From Planctomycetota bacterium (GTDB taxonomy: Bacteria > Planctomycetota > Planctomycetia > Pirellulales > Pirellulaceae): a DNA stretch of 39,958 nucleotides. The stretch is from contig JAJRVM010000010.1 of NCBI GenBank assembly GCA_024277285.1, forward strand, positions 1 to 39,958, written 5' to 3'. A model generated the notes under the pieces. That model was not told the origin of the DNA, did not search any database, and worked only from the letters and a program-made list of their open reading frames with translations. Both the position numbers and the translations under genes were made by a program. Shown here in pieces: positions 1 to 8,530 of this stretch; positions within the stretch are counted from its first letter, which is position 1; every line of letters begins with the position of its first letter.

Positions 1-225
1 CTGGACTCTCGTCTCCCAGCTCTGGACTCTCGTCTCCCAGCTCTGGACTCTCGTCTCCCAGCTCTGGACTCTCGTCTCCCAGCTCTGGACTCTCGTCTCC
101 CAGCTCTGGACTCTCGTCTCCCAGCTCTGGACTCTCGCCTCCCAGCTCTGGACTCTCGTCTCCCAGCTCTGGACTCTGGCCTCCCGGCGCTGGGCTCTGG
201 CCTCCCAGCTCTGGGCTCTCACCGC
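1..225 (-). repeat. In-frame 21-bp tandem repeat coding a heptapeptide array in the GyrA tail
   Basis: Units begin at 1, 22, 43, 64, 85, 106, 127, 148, 169 and 190, with a decayed eleventh at 211. Units 1-6 and 8 are identical, unit 7 differs at one base, and units 9-10 are diverged, so the array is freshest at the left edge and may continue beyond it. On the minus strand each unit reads S-P-E-L-G-D-E, with G for D or Q for E in variants. The 21-mer can itself be divided into three related 7-mers (ACTCTCG, TCTCCCA, GCTCTGG). Confidence 0.95.
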
Positions 226-2947
226 CAGCCAGTTCTTGATCTTCACCTTCTTCCGGCGGCACACGAACGATGGCGGCCAGCAGGTCATCGGCGCCCAGAC
301 GCATGATACGAACGCCCTGTGTATTGCGGCCGATCGTGCTAATCTCGCGTACCGCGATACGTTGCAGCTTGCCGCGTGCGGTCATCATCAACAGTTCGTC
401 GTCGTCGTACACACGCGCGACACCGATCACACGACCGTTACGTTGGGTTGCTTTAATATCGCGCAGCCCTTTGCCACCGCGCCGTTGAGTACGATAGCGG
501 GCTGCGGAGGCAGAATCATCCTCGGCACTCTCGGCACTCTCGTCACCTTCCGCGCGTCCGCCGAAGGGAGTTCGTTTACCATAGCCATGTTCACAAACGG
601 TCAGCAGAGTGGCATTGGGATCTGCGACAACCATGCCTACCAGCTCGTCGCCACTTTGCAAACTGATTCCCTTTACACCCGACGTGTTACGGCCCATGGA
701 CCGAGCATCCGACTCTTTGAATCGAATCGCCATACCGGTGGCGGTCGCCAACACCACTTCGTCACCAGGCTTGGTAACCACGACGTCGACCAGCTCGTCA
801 TCTTCCCGCAGTTTGATGGCGATGATCCCACCTCGTTTCGGCCGACTGTACGCTTCGAGGGCCGTTTTCTTGACCAACCCCTTGCGCGTCGCCATCATCA
901 TGAAGTGTCCCGGCAAGTTAAAGTCGCGAACCGCCCGGCAATCGGTGATTTTCTCGCCGCTTTCCAAGTTCAGCAGATTCACGATCGCACGGCCCCGACT
1001 CTCGCGGCCCAGTTCAGGCAACTCGTAAACCTTCTGCCAATAGACTTTTCCCTTGCTGGTAAAGAACAGCAGATAGGCATGCGTACTGGCCAAGAACAAG
1101 TGCTCAATCGGGTCCTCCTCTTCGGTCGTGGCTCCTTTGAGCCCCATGCCACCACGTCGTTGAGCGCGATAGACACTGGCAGGCGTCCGTTTGATATAAC
1201 CGCGATGGCTGATGGAAACGACCATCGTTTCTTCGCGAATCAGGTCTTCCAGGTCAATGTTTCCAAGCTCTTCACCACTGATTTCCGTGCGTCGATCACG
1301 GCCGAATCGGCGGCGAATCTCACGCAGGTCGTCTTTGACGATGGCCCGGATGTTCTGTTCATCCGACAGCAGTTCGAGATGCCCGATGATCTCGGCGAGC
1401 AGCTTACCGTGCTCGTCCGACAACCGTTCCTGTTCCAGGTTGACCAACTGGCCGAGCGTCATGCGAAGAATTGCGTCGGCCTGGACGGCCGTCAGCGTAT
1501 AGCTTTCGGCCTCGCCTCGTTCGTCCTGAAAGATCGCGAATCCGCGTTCCCCCAATGCGCGCTGCATCATCGCCGCGGGACACTCAACCCCCATCAATCC
1601 CAGCTTCGCTTCCGCTTGCGTCCGCGAACTTCGTATAACACGGATGATCTCATCAATATCGGCCAGGGCCAGCAGCAAGCCTTCGACGGTATGCTTGCGC
1701 CGACGTGCTTTGGCCAGCAAGAACTGGGTACGTCGGCGAATCACGATGATTCGGTGCCGAATGAACTCTTCGAGCATCTGCTTGAAGTTCAACTCGCGCG
1801 GCTTACCATCCACCAACGCCAGGAAAATCAGCGAGAACGTGTCTTGCAGAGGCGAAAACTGGTACAGCTGGTTCAAGACCACTTCGGGATCGGCGTCCCG
1901 CTTGATCTCGATCGCCAGTCGCACCGGCTCTTTCAAATCACTCTCGTCGCGGATGTCCGAAATCCCCTTGATCCGCCCCTGTTGGACCAGGCCGGCAATT
2001 CGCTCAATGACGCGATCTCGTGATTGCTGGTAAGGAATCTCGCTGACCACAATCCGGCTTCGCCCGCGCGTTCGTTCCTCGATCGTCGCGCGCGCACGGA
2101 CCACAACCGTACTGCGTCCAGTAAAGTACCCGCGTCGAATGCCACTGCGGCCACAGATCACACCACCGGTCGGGAAGTCGGGACCTTCGACAATGGTCAT
2201 CAGTTCCTCAATCGAAACGCTCGGCTCCTCGATCACGCGCATCAGCGCATCACAAATCTCGCGAAGATTGTGTGGTGGGATGCTGGTCGCCATGCCGACC
2301 GCGATCCCTTGAGCACCATTGACCAGTAGGTTGGGGAACTTCGACGGCAGCACCGTCGGCTCGGTCCGTCGCTCGTCATAGGTCGGCGTGTAATCGACCG
2401 TATCGAGCTTGAGGTCGTCCAACAACAAGGCCGCCACAGGCGACAACCGCGCCTCGGTATACCGCATTGCCGCCGGAGGCAGTCCGGCAATCGAGCCGAA
2501 ATTCCCCTGTTTGTCGACCAGCACGTGAGCCATATTCCACTCTTGGGCCATCCGGACCAACGTGGGATAGATAACGCTCTCACCATGCGGATGGTAGTTG
2601 CCGCTCGTGTCGCCCGAGATCTTCGCGCACTTGACTCGATTGGAGCCGGGCCCCAAGTTCAGATCGTTCATCGCCACCAGAATCCGCCGTTGAGACGGCT
2701 TGAGCCCATCGCGCACATCGGGCAACGCACGACTGACGATCACGCTCATCGCGTACGTCAGATAGCTCTCCTTTAACTCGTCTTCAATCGGCTGGTCGAT
2801 AAACCGAGTACCATCAGGTCCACCAGGTCCACCAGGTCCATCACCGTTTCCGCTGTCGTCACCACCCTCCTGGTTGGCCGAATCATCGGCTCCAGTGGGG
2901 TCGTCGGCCGGGGCAGCATCGTCGGGCGGGAGTTCGTCGGAGGGCAA
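1..2947 (-). CDS. gyrA: DNA gyrase subunit A (partial, 3' end beyond the window)
   Basis: GyrA is the breakage-reunion subunit of gyrase, which introduces negative supercoils with GyrB. The frame is open from 2947 to the left edge, 982 complete codons. The start is TTG: a TGA lies five codons upstream in frame, AAAGGA sits 7 nt before it, and no ATG or GTG occurs in frame until inside the conserved domain. Residues 1-48 are an acidic Gly/Pro-rich extension. The winged-helix core follows ([20 protein letters not shown]), with the catalytic Tyr at about residue 163 in [10 protein letters not shown]. The C-terminal beta-pinwheel begins with QRRGGMG, where the GyrA box is usually QRRGGKG; a canonical QRRGGKG occurs in a later blade. 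After the last blade ([13 protein letters not shown]) the protein enters [13 protein letters not shown] and then a heptapeptide array (SPELGDE) that is still running at position 1. It is already longer than the E. coli subunit (875 aa). The true stop is not seen. Identity is certain. Confidence 0.97.
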   Translation of the reverse strand, partial: MPSDELPPDDAAPADDPTGADDSANQEGGDDSGNGDGPGGPGGPDGTRFIDQPIEDELKESYLTYAMSVIVSRALPDVRDGLKPSQRRILVAMNDLNLGPGSNRVKCAKISGDTSGNYHPHGESVIYPTLVRMAQEWNMAHVLVDKQGNFGSIAGLPPAAMRYTEARLSPVAALLLDDLKLDTVDYTPTYDERRTEPTVLPSKFPNLLVNGAQGIAVGMATSIPPHNLREICDALMRVIEEPSVSIEELMTIVEGPDFPTGGVICGRSGIRRGYFTGRSTVVVRARATIEERTRGRSRIVVSEIPYQQSRDRVIERIAGLVQQGRIKGISDIRDESDLKEPVRLAIEIKRDADPEVVLNQLYQFSPLQDTFSLIFLALVDGKPRELNFKQMLEEFIRHRIIVIRRRTQFLLAKARRRKHTVEGLLLALADIDEIIRVIRSSRTQAEAKLGLMGVECPAAMMQRALGERGFAIFQDERGEAESYTLTAVQADAILRMTLGQLVNLEQERLSDEHGKLLAEIIGHLELLSDEQNIRAIVKDDLREIRRRFGRDRRTEISGEELGNIDLEDLIREETMVVSISHRGYIKRTPASVYRAQRRGGMGLKGATTEEEDPIEHLFLASTHAYLLFFTSKGKVYWQKVYELPELGRESRGRAIVNLLNLESGEKITDCRAVRDFNLPGHFMMMATRKGLVKKTALEAYSRPKRGGIIAIKLREDDELVDVVVTKPGDEVVLATATGMAIRFKESDARSMGRNTSGVKGISLQSGDELVGMVVADPNATLLTVCEHGYGKRTPFGGRAEGDESAESAEDDSASAARYRTQRRGGKGLRDIKATQRNGRVIGVARVYDDDELLMMTARGKLQRIAVREISTIGRNTQGVRIMRLGADDLLAAIVRVPPEEGEDQELAGGESPELGGQSPAPGGQSPELGDESPELGGESPELGDESPELGDESPELGDESPELGDESPELGDESPELGDESP

Positions 2948-3252
2948 CGAGATATCCTTTCAAGCAAGACTCTCAGGCAAGCCGTCAACTGCGTGGGCCT
3001 CAACATCCGCGACCAAACCGGTCCGGGAGAAGCACCACGGGACAGCGAAAATCGAAGCCGGAAGTATACCATTTCCAGCCTCTCGCCACAACTGCAACCG
3101 TCGCCGCAAAGCCTTGCTATAAAGCAATTTGCACGAGACCTGAGTGGCCGCCGCCGCATTCACGCTGTTTTCGAATTGCGCCCCGCTGGTCGCGTCCCAA
3201 AACGGCGCAGGGCGATCCCCAAAAGGCCGCCGCACAGGAGCGTTTTCTCTGG

Positions 3253-3386
3253 CCGTATCTGTTTAGCCGATTGCAGCGTTTGACTAAGTCAGGGACCCCT
3301 ACGGGCTTGCCCCGTAGGTGAACGAGTTTTGCCAGCTAAGGATCCCCATTAACTCCCCCCTCGCCCCACCGCACAAGGAGGTGGGG
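3253..3386. repeat. REP-like composite element, copy A
   Basis: Three blocks occur in the same order in copy B near the right end of the window. The first is CTGTTTAGCCGA (3259-3270). The second is a hairpin with stem CCTACGGG/CCCGTAGG (3298-3305, 3311-3318) and loop CTTGC. The third, after TGCCAGCTA, is a hairpin CCCCACC/GGTGGGG (3364-3370, 3380-3386) around GCACAAGGA, followed by GTCGA. The stem bases differ between copies while pairing is kept. Function is unknown; a REP or extragenic palindrome type repeat is the closest description. Confidence 0.65.
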
Positions 3387-3638
3387 GTCGATCCACAGCC
3401 AACCAAACCTCAATGCACGTTCAACTTCATTTGGGTAAACTGTTACCTCTTGCCCCTAATGTTCTTTTGCCCTCTCCTCCCGCCGCGCAGTCGCTGGCGT
3501 TCTGGTTGCTCTCCTTCAAGGGCTAAGAAGATGACGGTCAAGAACAATGTGGTGCGATGCGTTTTGGCTTCGATTTGGGCAGAGCAATACCACATTCTCA
3601 ACAGCTCAGGGCAGGCCCGGCGAATGCCGGTCCAAAAG

Positions 3639-3672
3639 AAAAACGCCCCACCTGCATTTCGCAGGTGGGGCG
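3639..3672 (-). terminator. Intrinsic terminator of the 3719-4835 operon
   Basis: A 12-bp perfect stem CGCCCCACCTGC (3644-3655) pairs with 3661-3672 around a 5-nt loop. Read on the minus strand the stem is followed directly by a run of T (TTTTTCTTTT). It lies 47 bases after the stop of the small membrane protein gene. Confidence 0.9.
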
Positions 3673-3718
3673 CGATGTTATTCTTGGTTATGTCTGCTCG
3701 ATTCGAGCGTTCGCGCGG

Positions 3719-3985
3719 TCAGCTCCACAATTGTGGCGAGCCTGGCTTGAGCTGCGGCTGAGGCAACTCGGGGCCCTCGGTCTGGTAGATGTACGACGTC
3801 GCCGCACCACCCGTTTCCGCCTTCCACCATTTGTAGGAACCCCATCGCCGTAGCTCCAGATAAAGAAGCAGACAAGCGATAGTGACGGCACAAAACGCGA
3901 CAATCAACATCACCGTATAGACGTTCAACTGTTGCTTTTGAACGACCTGGTGTTCTTCGAGATTAGTTGAATTTGGTTGCGACAC
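3719..3985 (-). CDS. Small single-pass membrane protein of unknown function
   Basis: This is an 88-residue protein starting at GTG (3985), with AGGAAGG about 6 nt upstream. The start overlaps the 3' end of the preceding coiled-coil gene by 23 bp, so the two are almost certainly translationally coupled. After about 23 polar residues there is one hydrophobic segment (VYTVMLIVAFCAVTIACLLLYLEL, described here by its ends VYTVML and LLYLEL), then a short aromatic and polar tail (GSYKWWKAE, TEGPELPQP). No family was recognised. The coupling and the shared membrane location suggest that it works with its neighbour in the cell envelope, but this is inference. A strong terminator follows. Confidence 0.75.
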   Translation of the reverse strand: MSQPNSTNLEEHQVVQKQQLNVYTVMLIVAFCAVTIACLLLYLELRRWGSYKWWKAETGGAATSYIYQTEGPELPQPQLKPGSPQLWS

Positions 3986-4835
3986 GGTCACCCTTCCTAA
4001 TTGTGCCTCTCTTGAAGTCCGGAATGATCTCCGCAACCGCTCGGTCAGGAGATGTCTTCAACACGGTCACTTTGCCCAAATAGGCACCTGCACGATAAAC
4101 ATCCAATTGGTGGCCCGACAGAATTCCATCGTCCGCACCAATCGAGATTTCGATCAGGTTCTTTTCGCCAACCGCAACCACCTCGCCCTTGACGGGCGGT
4201 GGAATCCGATCAACGTCGGTACGGACGAACCCATCTTCGCCAAGATCCACGCGTACCCCAACCTTCTCCATCGCATTTCGCATCGCCGCAACTTGATCGA
4301 TCAACGGCTTCTGGCGATTCTCCAAATTCGCCTTGACCCGGCGCATCTGGTTGACTTCGTCGGTCAACTTCACCACCGACAGGAACTTGGCGTCGGCATC
4401 TTTCTGCGCGGCCTGAACTTCGTCTCGCAGTGCCTTTACTTCTGCCGTGATACTCGTCAGCTCGCTCTGCGCGGTGACCAATGCACCCGCCGTGGTACCC
4501 TCGGTTGCCGTCAATTTGGATAACTCCTGCTGAACCCGCTCCAACTCGTCGGATCGCGCCTTGAGCTTCGTCTCAAGTGCCGCCAAAGCATGGCGACGCG
4601 CCACTTGCTCTAAGGAAATCGCCGCCAACAAATCGGCTTGACGCTCCTTGAGCTGACGGTTGACCTCCTTTTGCCTCTCCAGCTGTTGTTGGAGCCCCGG
4701 TTCTTCACCCGGTGTGGTGTTGGAAACCAACTTGCGCCAATTCACGTGAGTGGCGTAAACCGAGATCGCCAAACCCAAGAATAGCACACTCATCATTACG
4801 ATGAGCCCGGTAAAAATCTTGCCCAGCAGCGTCAT
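3963..4835 (-). CDS. Membrane-anchored coiled-coil protein with C-terminal beta domain
   Basis: This 290-residue protein has an N-terminal transmembrane anchor (MTLLGKIFTGLIVMMSVLFL, residues 1-20 and a little beyond). A long predicted coiled coil follows at about residues 48-195, rich in Glu, Gln, Lys and Leu heptads. The C-terminal domain (about residues 212-290) looks beta-rich (KGEVVAVGEKNLIEISIG, GHQLDVYR, YLGKVTVLK, RKGDRVATKF). That layout of anchor, coiled coil and small beta domain recalls MreC or flagellar FlgT-like C-terminal domains, but no assignment is safe. It is the first gene of a two-gene operon with a clear promoter at 4997-5026 and ends inside the next gene. Probable envelope scaffold role (inference). 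Confidence 0.8.
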   Translation of the reverse strand: MTLLGKIFTGLIVMMSVLFLGLAISVYATHVNWRKLVSNTTPGEEPGLQQQLERQKEVNRQLKERQADLLAAISLEQVARRHALAALETKLKARSDELERVQQELSKLTATEGTTAGALVTAQSELTSITAEVKALRDEVQAAQKDADAKFLSVVKLTDEVNQMRRVKANLENRQKPLIDQVAAMRNAMEKVGVRVDLGEDGFVRTDVDRIPPPVKGEVVAVGEKNLIEISIGADDGILSGHQLDVYRAGAYLGKVTVLKTSPDRAVAEIIPDFKRGTIRKGDRVATKFN

Positions 4836-5216
4836 GGCATGTTTTTCCTTACGTCAATCTGACCTGCCACGAATGTGGCCTGCGAGCGATGGTGCAGTAA
4901 CTGCCCACCCGATGTGGAACTTCAAAGCGTGAAACTCAGGCCGTACGAGCTCAAACAGCGACAGTGAAAGGACATATAACGACGGCCAGTGCAATTAGTA
5001 TAATTTCGCCGTTTCACCGCTGTCAACGAACTATATATAAAATTGGCGACCTAAGAAGACTAGGCAAATACCGCCAAGGCTGCCTATAAGTCGGTTAATT
5101 CCTAGGCAACAAGCACTTACAGCACGCGAAACCGGCTGGATCGCGAGCAAATCCGCCTAAGAATAAGTCACCAAAAGATTTGCGACCGTTTGCGATCGTA
5201 TCGATTGATCGTTTTG
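4836..5216. other. Spacer between lnt and the coiled-coil operon, with promoter
   Basis: No gene is seen in these 381 bases. The part at 4990-5060 is distinctly AT-rich for this window and contains the promoter at 4997-5026. The lnt stop codon is at 5217. Confidence 0.75.
4997..5026 (-). promoter_or_regulatory. Sigma70-type promoter for the coiled-coil operon
   Basis: On the minus strand a perfect -35 hexamer TTGACA (5026-5021) is followed after 18 nt by TATACT (5002-4997). It points at the gene that starts at 4835, leaving a leader of about 155 nt. It is the best consensus promoter in the window. Confidence 0.75.
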
Positions 5217-6971
5217 TCAGGCCGACCTGCCCCACCGCGCCAAAGAGAAAACAATGGCACTCAAGCAGAACAAGGTACAGAGCAGCGCGGGCAGATCGCC
5301 CCAATACAGATACCAGCTTGAGCGGCCGTCCGGCACGACTTCGGCCAGCAGTGTGCCCGTATCGCGACGTGGCCCTTTCGCCAAGACCGCACCATTGCCA
5401 TCAATCCAGGCCGAAAAACCGGTATTGGCCGCGATCAACAGGGGCCGGCGCAGTTCCACCGCGCGCATCCGAGTGCAGTCAAGCTGCAGATCGAGAATGC
5501 TGGATCCCCAAAACCAGCCGTCGTTGGTCAAGTTGACCAACACATCAGGCGCCGTGCCACGACGCGTCAACTCGGCAACCTGCCAGCGCATCAGATGTGG
5601 CATCGTACTCTCGAAACAAACGCTCGGCGATAACGTCAAGCCGTTAAGCTCCCATGCCACCGGCTCACGCCCCGGTGTCAGTCCGCTCGGCAAGGGGAAG
5701 AACTTGTAGAGCGCCGGGACAACTCCCCCAAACGGCACATACTCGCCAAAAATCACTGGATGCATTTTGTAGTAGCGGCCCACGATCGTCGCTTGCGAGT
5801 CCGCCAACTCTGCTGCATTGTAACGCCGCGTCGAATAGTCACCCAACTGCCACACGGCAACCCCAAAAATCCAACTGGTCGGGCGCCGCTCGCTACCCGC
5901 GTCCTCCGTCGGCGTGGCGACCGGTTCGTTAATGCGTCGCACTTCGTTCCGCACAAGCTGCTGATGGACACGTCGAAAATCGTCGATTCTCTGTCGATCC
6001 AAAGGCGGCTCGATCCTGGGTGTCGCACCTTCGTCTATCAGCACGTCAGGCAAAGGCAGCATCGTCTCCGGCCAAACGACCAAATCCAATGGCGGGTATT
6101 GTTTGACGGCGTGATCCGTTAGCTCCAGGTACTGCTCGAACGTCTTCCAGGAGCGATCGGCAGCGCCATCAAACACCGTGTCAATCGCCCCCTGGATCAG
6201 CGCAACACGCAGTGGCGCACGTGTATTCTCCGGCAGCGGCTGGTTGAGCCGATACTGGCCGTAACCCCAGGTCAACGCGACCGACGCCACCAACGGCAAT
6301 GCCGGCCACCACACCCAACGGCGACGTTCGAGCGGCATCATACTCACGGCACAAGAGGCCGCAAACATGATCACCAAGCTGACCGTGTACGGCCCGAACA
6401 GATCGGCCACTTGAATCAGCGCCAACCGTTTCACTTGCGTTTGCCCGAGCAACGCGATTGAAAAACCCAATGGCCCATACGCGCGGGCCACTTCCCAACC
6501 AACCCACGCTATCGGTGCGGCGATGAGCATGGGCAGACGCCACCGATGGCAAGCAACTCGAGCGACCGCAATAGACAATGGCAAATAGATCGCCAGGTAA
6601 CCTGACAGCGCCACCAGACCGAAGTAGTTCGCCCAATGGGCCAAGCGGATGCCTTGTAACGTCAAGACCCAAAAAAGGAACGATGCGAAGTAAACTCCCC
6701 AGTAAGGTCGGCCGCCTGGGAGTTTTCCCATTCGGACCAAGACCAGCCAACTGATCGGCGCACACCATCCCAACGGCCACCAACCCAGTGGCGGTAAGGC
6801 CGCCCACAGCAACACCCCACCCAACAGCGCTAACCAAAAGGGCAGCCAACGCCGCGTAGCGGCGTCTTGCGGCAACGATTCACCATCCCGCGCGGCCGGT
6901 GAGTCGTGGGCGGCTGGCGGCCGCCGGCTTTGCTGCAGCAGTCTGGCACGATCCGATCGTCTCTTGGCCAT
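5217..6971 (-). CDS. lnt: Apolipoprotein N-acyltransferase
   Basis: Lnt adds the third acyl chain to the N-terminal cysteine of lipoproteins at the outer face of the inner membrane. The protein has 584 residues, somewhat longer than the E. coli enzyme (512). Residues 1-40 are a hydrophilic, arginine-rich lead. Residues 42-240 contain the multi-span membrane region. The nitrilase-type catalytic domain follows, and its triad is visible: Glu302 in VVWPETMLP, Lys402 in YYKMHPVIFGEYVPF, Cys452 in SPSVCFEST. The Glu-Lys distance (100 residues) exceeds that of E. coli (68) because of a polar insertion near residues 320-365. A hydrophobic C-terminal helix (LLCTLFCLSAIVFSLA) closes the protein. The ATG at 6971 has no obvious Shine-Dalgarno sequence. 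Identification is firm. Confidence 0.93.
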   Translation of the reverse strand: MAKRRSDRARLLQQSRRPPAAHDSPAARDGESLPQDAATRRWLPFWLALLGGVLLWAALPPLGWWPLGWCAPISWLVLVRMGKLPGGRPYWGVYFASFLFWVLTLQGIRLAHWANYFGLVALSGYLAIYLPLSIAVARVACHRWRLPMLIAAPIAWVGWEVARAYGPLGFSIALLGQTQVKRLALIQVADLFGPYTVSLVIMFAASCAVSMMPLERRRWVWWPALPLVASVALTWGYGQYRLNQPLPENTRAPLRVALIQGAIDTVFDGAADRSWKTFEQYLELTDHAVKQYPPLDLVVWPETMLPLPDVLIDEGATPRIEPPLDRQRIDDFRRVHQQLVRNEVRRINEPVATPTEDAGSERRPTSWIFGVAVWQLGDYSTRRYNAAELADSQATIVGRYYKMHPVIFGEYVPFGGVVPALYKFFPLPSGLTPGREPVAWELNGLTLSPSVCFESTMPHLMRWQVAELTRRGTAPDVLVNLTNDGWFWGSSILDLQLDCTRMRAVELRRPLLIAANTGFSAWIDGNGAVLAKGPRRDTGTLLAEVVPDGRSSWYLYWGDLPALLCTLFCLSAIVFSLARWGRSA

Positions 6972-7306
6972 ATCAACGCATCCGTGAATTCTTGGTGACT
7001 GACTCGCGAGTGCCTAATTCTGGGCTGACTTAATTTTGAGCTGACTCAACGTAGCCGCTCACGGAAATGAAGCCGCCAACAACGCATCGAGGGAAAGGAA
7101 CCGCTGCTGAACACCGATCTGCGTTCATCACGAAAAACACTCCGCAAGCCCACTCTCCCACTCTCCCACTCTCCCACTCTCCCACTCTGGACTCCCCACT
7201 CTGAACTCTGAACTCTGAACTCTCAACTCTGAACTCTCAACTCTCAACTCTGAACTCTCAACTCTCAACTCTGAACTCTCAACTCTGGACTCTCAACTCT
7301 GGACTC
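6972..7306. other. Spacer between moeA and lnt, half of it heptamer satellite
   Basis: No gene is seen. Positions about 7148-7315 are a heptanucleotide satellite, listed separately. Positions 6972-7140 look like unique sequence, and no clear lnt promoter was found there. Confidence 0.75.
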
Positions 7307-7315
7307 TCAACTCTC
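7148..7315. repeat. Heptanucleotide tandem satellite (ACTCTNN)
   Basis: About 24 consecutive 7-nt units of the form ACTCTCC, ACTCTGA, ACTCTCA and ACTCTGG, with one short interruption (CTCCCC) near 7193. The right end enters the moeA coding sequence: the last codons of moeA and its TGA lie in the outermost units. The unit resembles one third of the 21-bp repeat in the gyrA tail. Heptanucleotide satellites of this type are known from cyanobacteria as STRR sequences; in this lineage I only describe the pattern. Confidence 0.93.
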
Positions 7316-8530
7316 AAGAACTTCCACCTGGACCGCTTCGCCCGCCGTGAATTGGCGTTTGCCTGGCGGAAAGAAGACCAGGGCATTGGCTTGGGCAATA
7401 GCCCGTTGATCGGCCGAACCTTGCCAAGGGATTGGCGTCACTTCGCCACGCCCACCACACCACTCGACCCGAGCCGGGTGGTAGGTTGGCCGATCGCTCT
7501 GGTGCTGGTGCGTCACCGCCATCCGCCCATCTTGGAGTGGAACAACCGCCGGCTCATGTCCACACAGCGTGCGCAGCACTGGCGCGACAAACAGCTGGAA
7601 ACAGACCAGACTGCCAACCGGATTCCCCGGCAAGCCAAACACCAGGCAGCGGTGGTTACCGTCACGATATTGCCCGAACCACATTGGTTTTCCCGGCCGG
7701 AGATGCACTTTGTGGAAAACCTGCTCCACCCCACGTTGCTGCAACACCTGGGGCACCAGATCACGAACTCCCGCCGAGACTCCCCCGGACAACACCAGCA
7801 GATCGTGTTGCAAACCGTCATCGATGGCTTGCCCCAACGCGTCCAATTGGTCACGCACGATTCCCAAGTTAGTTACTTTCGCATGCAGCGATTCGGCCAG
7901 CGCACAGAGCAGTGGGCCATTGCTGTTGCGAATCGCCCCGACTCCGGGCATGTGCCGCGCGTCGATCAGTTCGTCGCCAGTCGACAATACCGCGACGCGC
8001 GCTGGCTCGATCACCGATACGTCACTACATCCCACCTCGGCCAACAACCCAACATCGACGGCGCGAACAACATGTCCCCTCGGCAATACGACGGTACCAC
8101 GGGTCATGGCGGCACCACGTCGCATCACATTCTGCCCCGCCACAACTTGCTCGGCGTCGATCCGAATCCCCTCTTTGATCGACAACGCATCGTCACTCGT
8201 CTGTTCGACCATTACGACCGCGTCCGCCCCCTCGGGTATCGGTGCTCCCGTCATCACTTGCACCGCAGTCCCCGGCCGCACGGCAACACTCGGGACCATC
8301 CCCGCAGTCACTCGCGCGATCACTTCCAACTCCGTTCCGCCTCTGATTTGGTCACCATCGCACACCGCAAACCCATCCACCAGAGATTTATCGAAAGGTG
8401 GCGAATCGATGTCACTGACAACGTTTTCAGCCAACACCAAACCTGGCGAACGAAGCAGCGGTCGGCGCACAAGTGATTTCGTCCATGCCCACTGCAAGAC
8501 ACTCGAACGAGCTTCAGCGATACTGATCAT
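7307..8530 (-). CDS. moeA: Molybdopterin molybdenumtransferase MoeA
   Basis: MoeA inserts molybdate into adenylylated molybdopterin in the cytoplasm, the last step of molybdenum cofactor synthesis. The protein has 407 residues, normal for the family. Visible landmarks are the N-terminal PPFDKSLVDGFAV (usually PPFDNSAMDGYAV), MTGAPIPEGADAVVMVE, LSTGDEL and NSNGPLL, VLSGGVSAG (usually GGVSVG), the HLRPGKP loop and GLPGNPVGSLVCF. These match the MPT-binding and metal-insertion domains. Its ATG overlaps the stop of the glutamine amidotransferase gene (ATGA), so the two are translationally coupled. The C-terminus VEVLES is encoded at the edge of a heptamer satellite, which may make its 3' end unstable. 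No other molybdopterin gene lies in the window. Confidence 0.95.
   Translation of the reverse strand: MISIAEARSSVLQWAWTKSLVRRPLLRSPGLVLAENVVSDIDSPPFDKSLVDGFAVCDGDQIRGGTELEVIARVTAGMVPSVAVRPGTAVQVMTGAPIPEGADAVVMVEQTSDDALSIKEGIRIDAEQVVAGQNVMRRGAAMTRGTVVLPRGHVVRAVDVGLLAEVGCSDVSVIEPARVAVLSTGDELIDARHMPGVGAIRNSNGPLLCALAESLHAKVTNLGIVRDQLDALGQAIDDGLQHDLLVLSGGVSAGVRDLVPQVLQQRGVEQVFHKVHLRPGKPMWFGQYRDGNHRCLVFGLPGNPVGSLVCFQLFVAPVLRTLCGHEPAVVPLQDGRMAVTHQHQSDRPTYHPARVEWCGGRGEVTPIPWQGSADQRAIAQANALVFFPPGKRQFTAGEAVQVEVLES

Larger units (their letters stand above)
2948..3718. other. Long spacer between gyrA and the next minus-strand operon
   Basis: No credible gene is seen in these 771 bases. The short open frames on both strands have arginine- or proline-rich, low-complexity translations and no ribosome binding site. 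The spacer holds the AAAGGA ribosome binding site of gyrA, a REP-like element at about 3253-3386 and a terminator at 3644-3672. No clear gyrA promoter was recognised. Confidence 0.7.

Noticed and set aside
1..210. Possible CRISPR array
   Set aside because: The 21-bp units are contiguous without spacers and are in frame with gyrA.
236..2023. A 595-codon open frame on the plus strand
   Set aside because: It is antisense to gyrA, whose protein is unmistakable on the minus strand; the plus-strand translation resembles no family.
3318..3903. Several overlapping short open frames on both strands
   Set aside because: They lack ribosome binding sites, cross a terminator and a repeat, and their translations are not protein-like.
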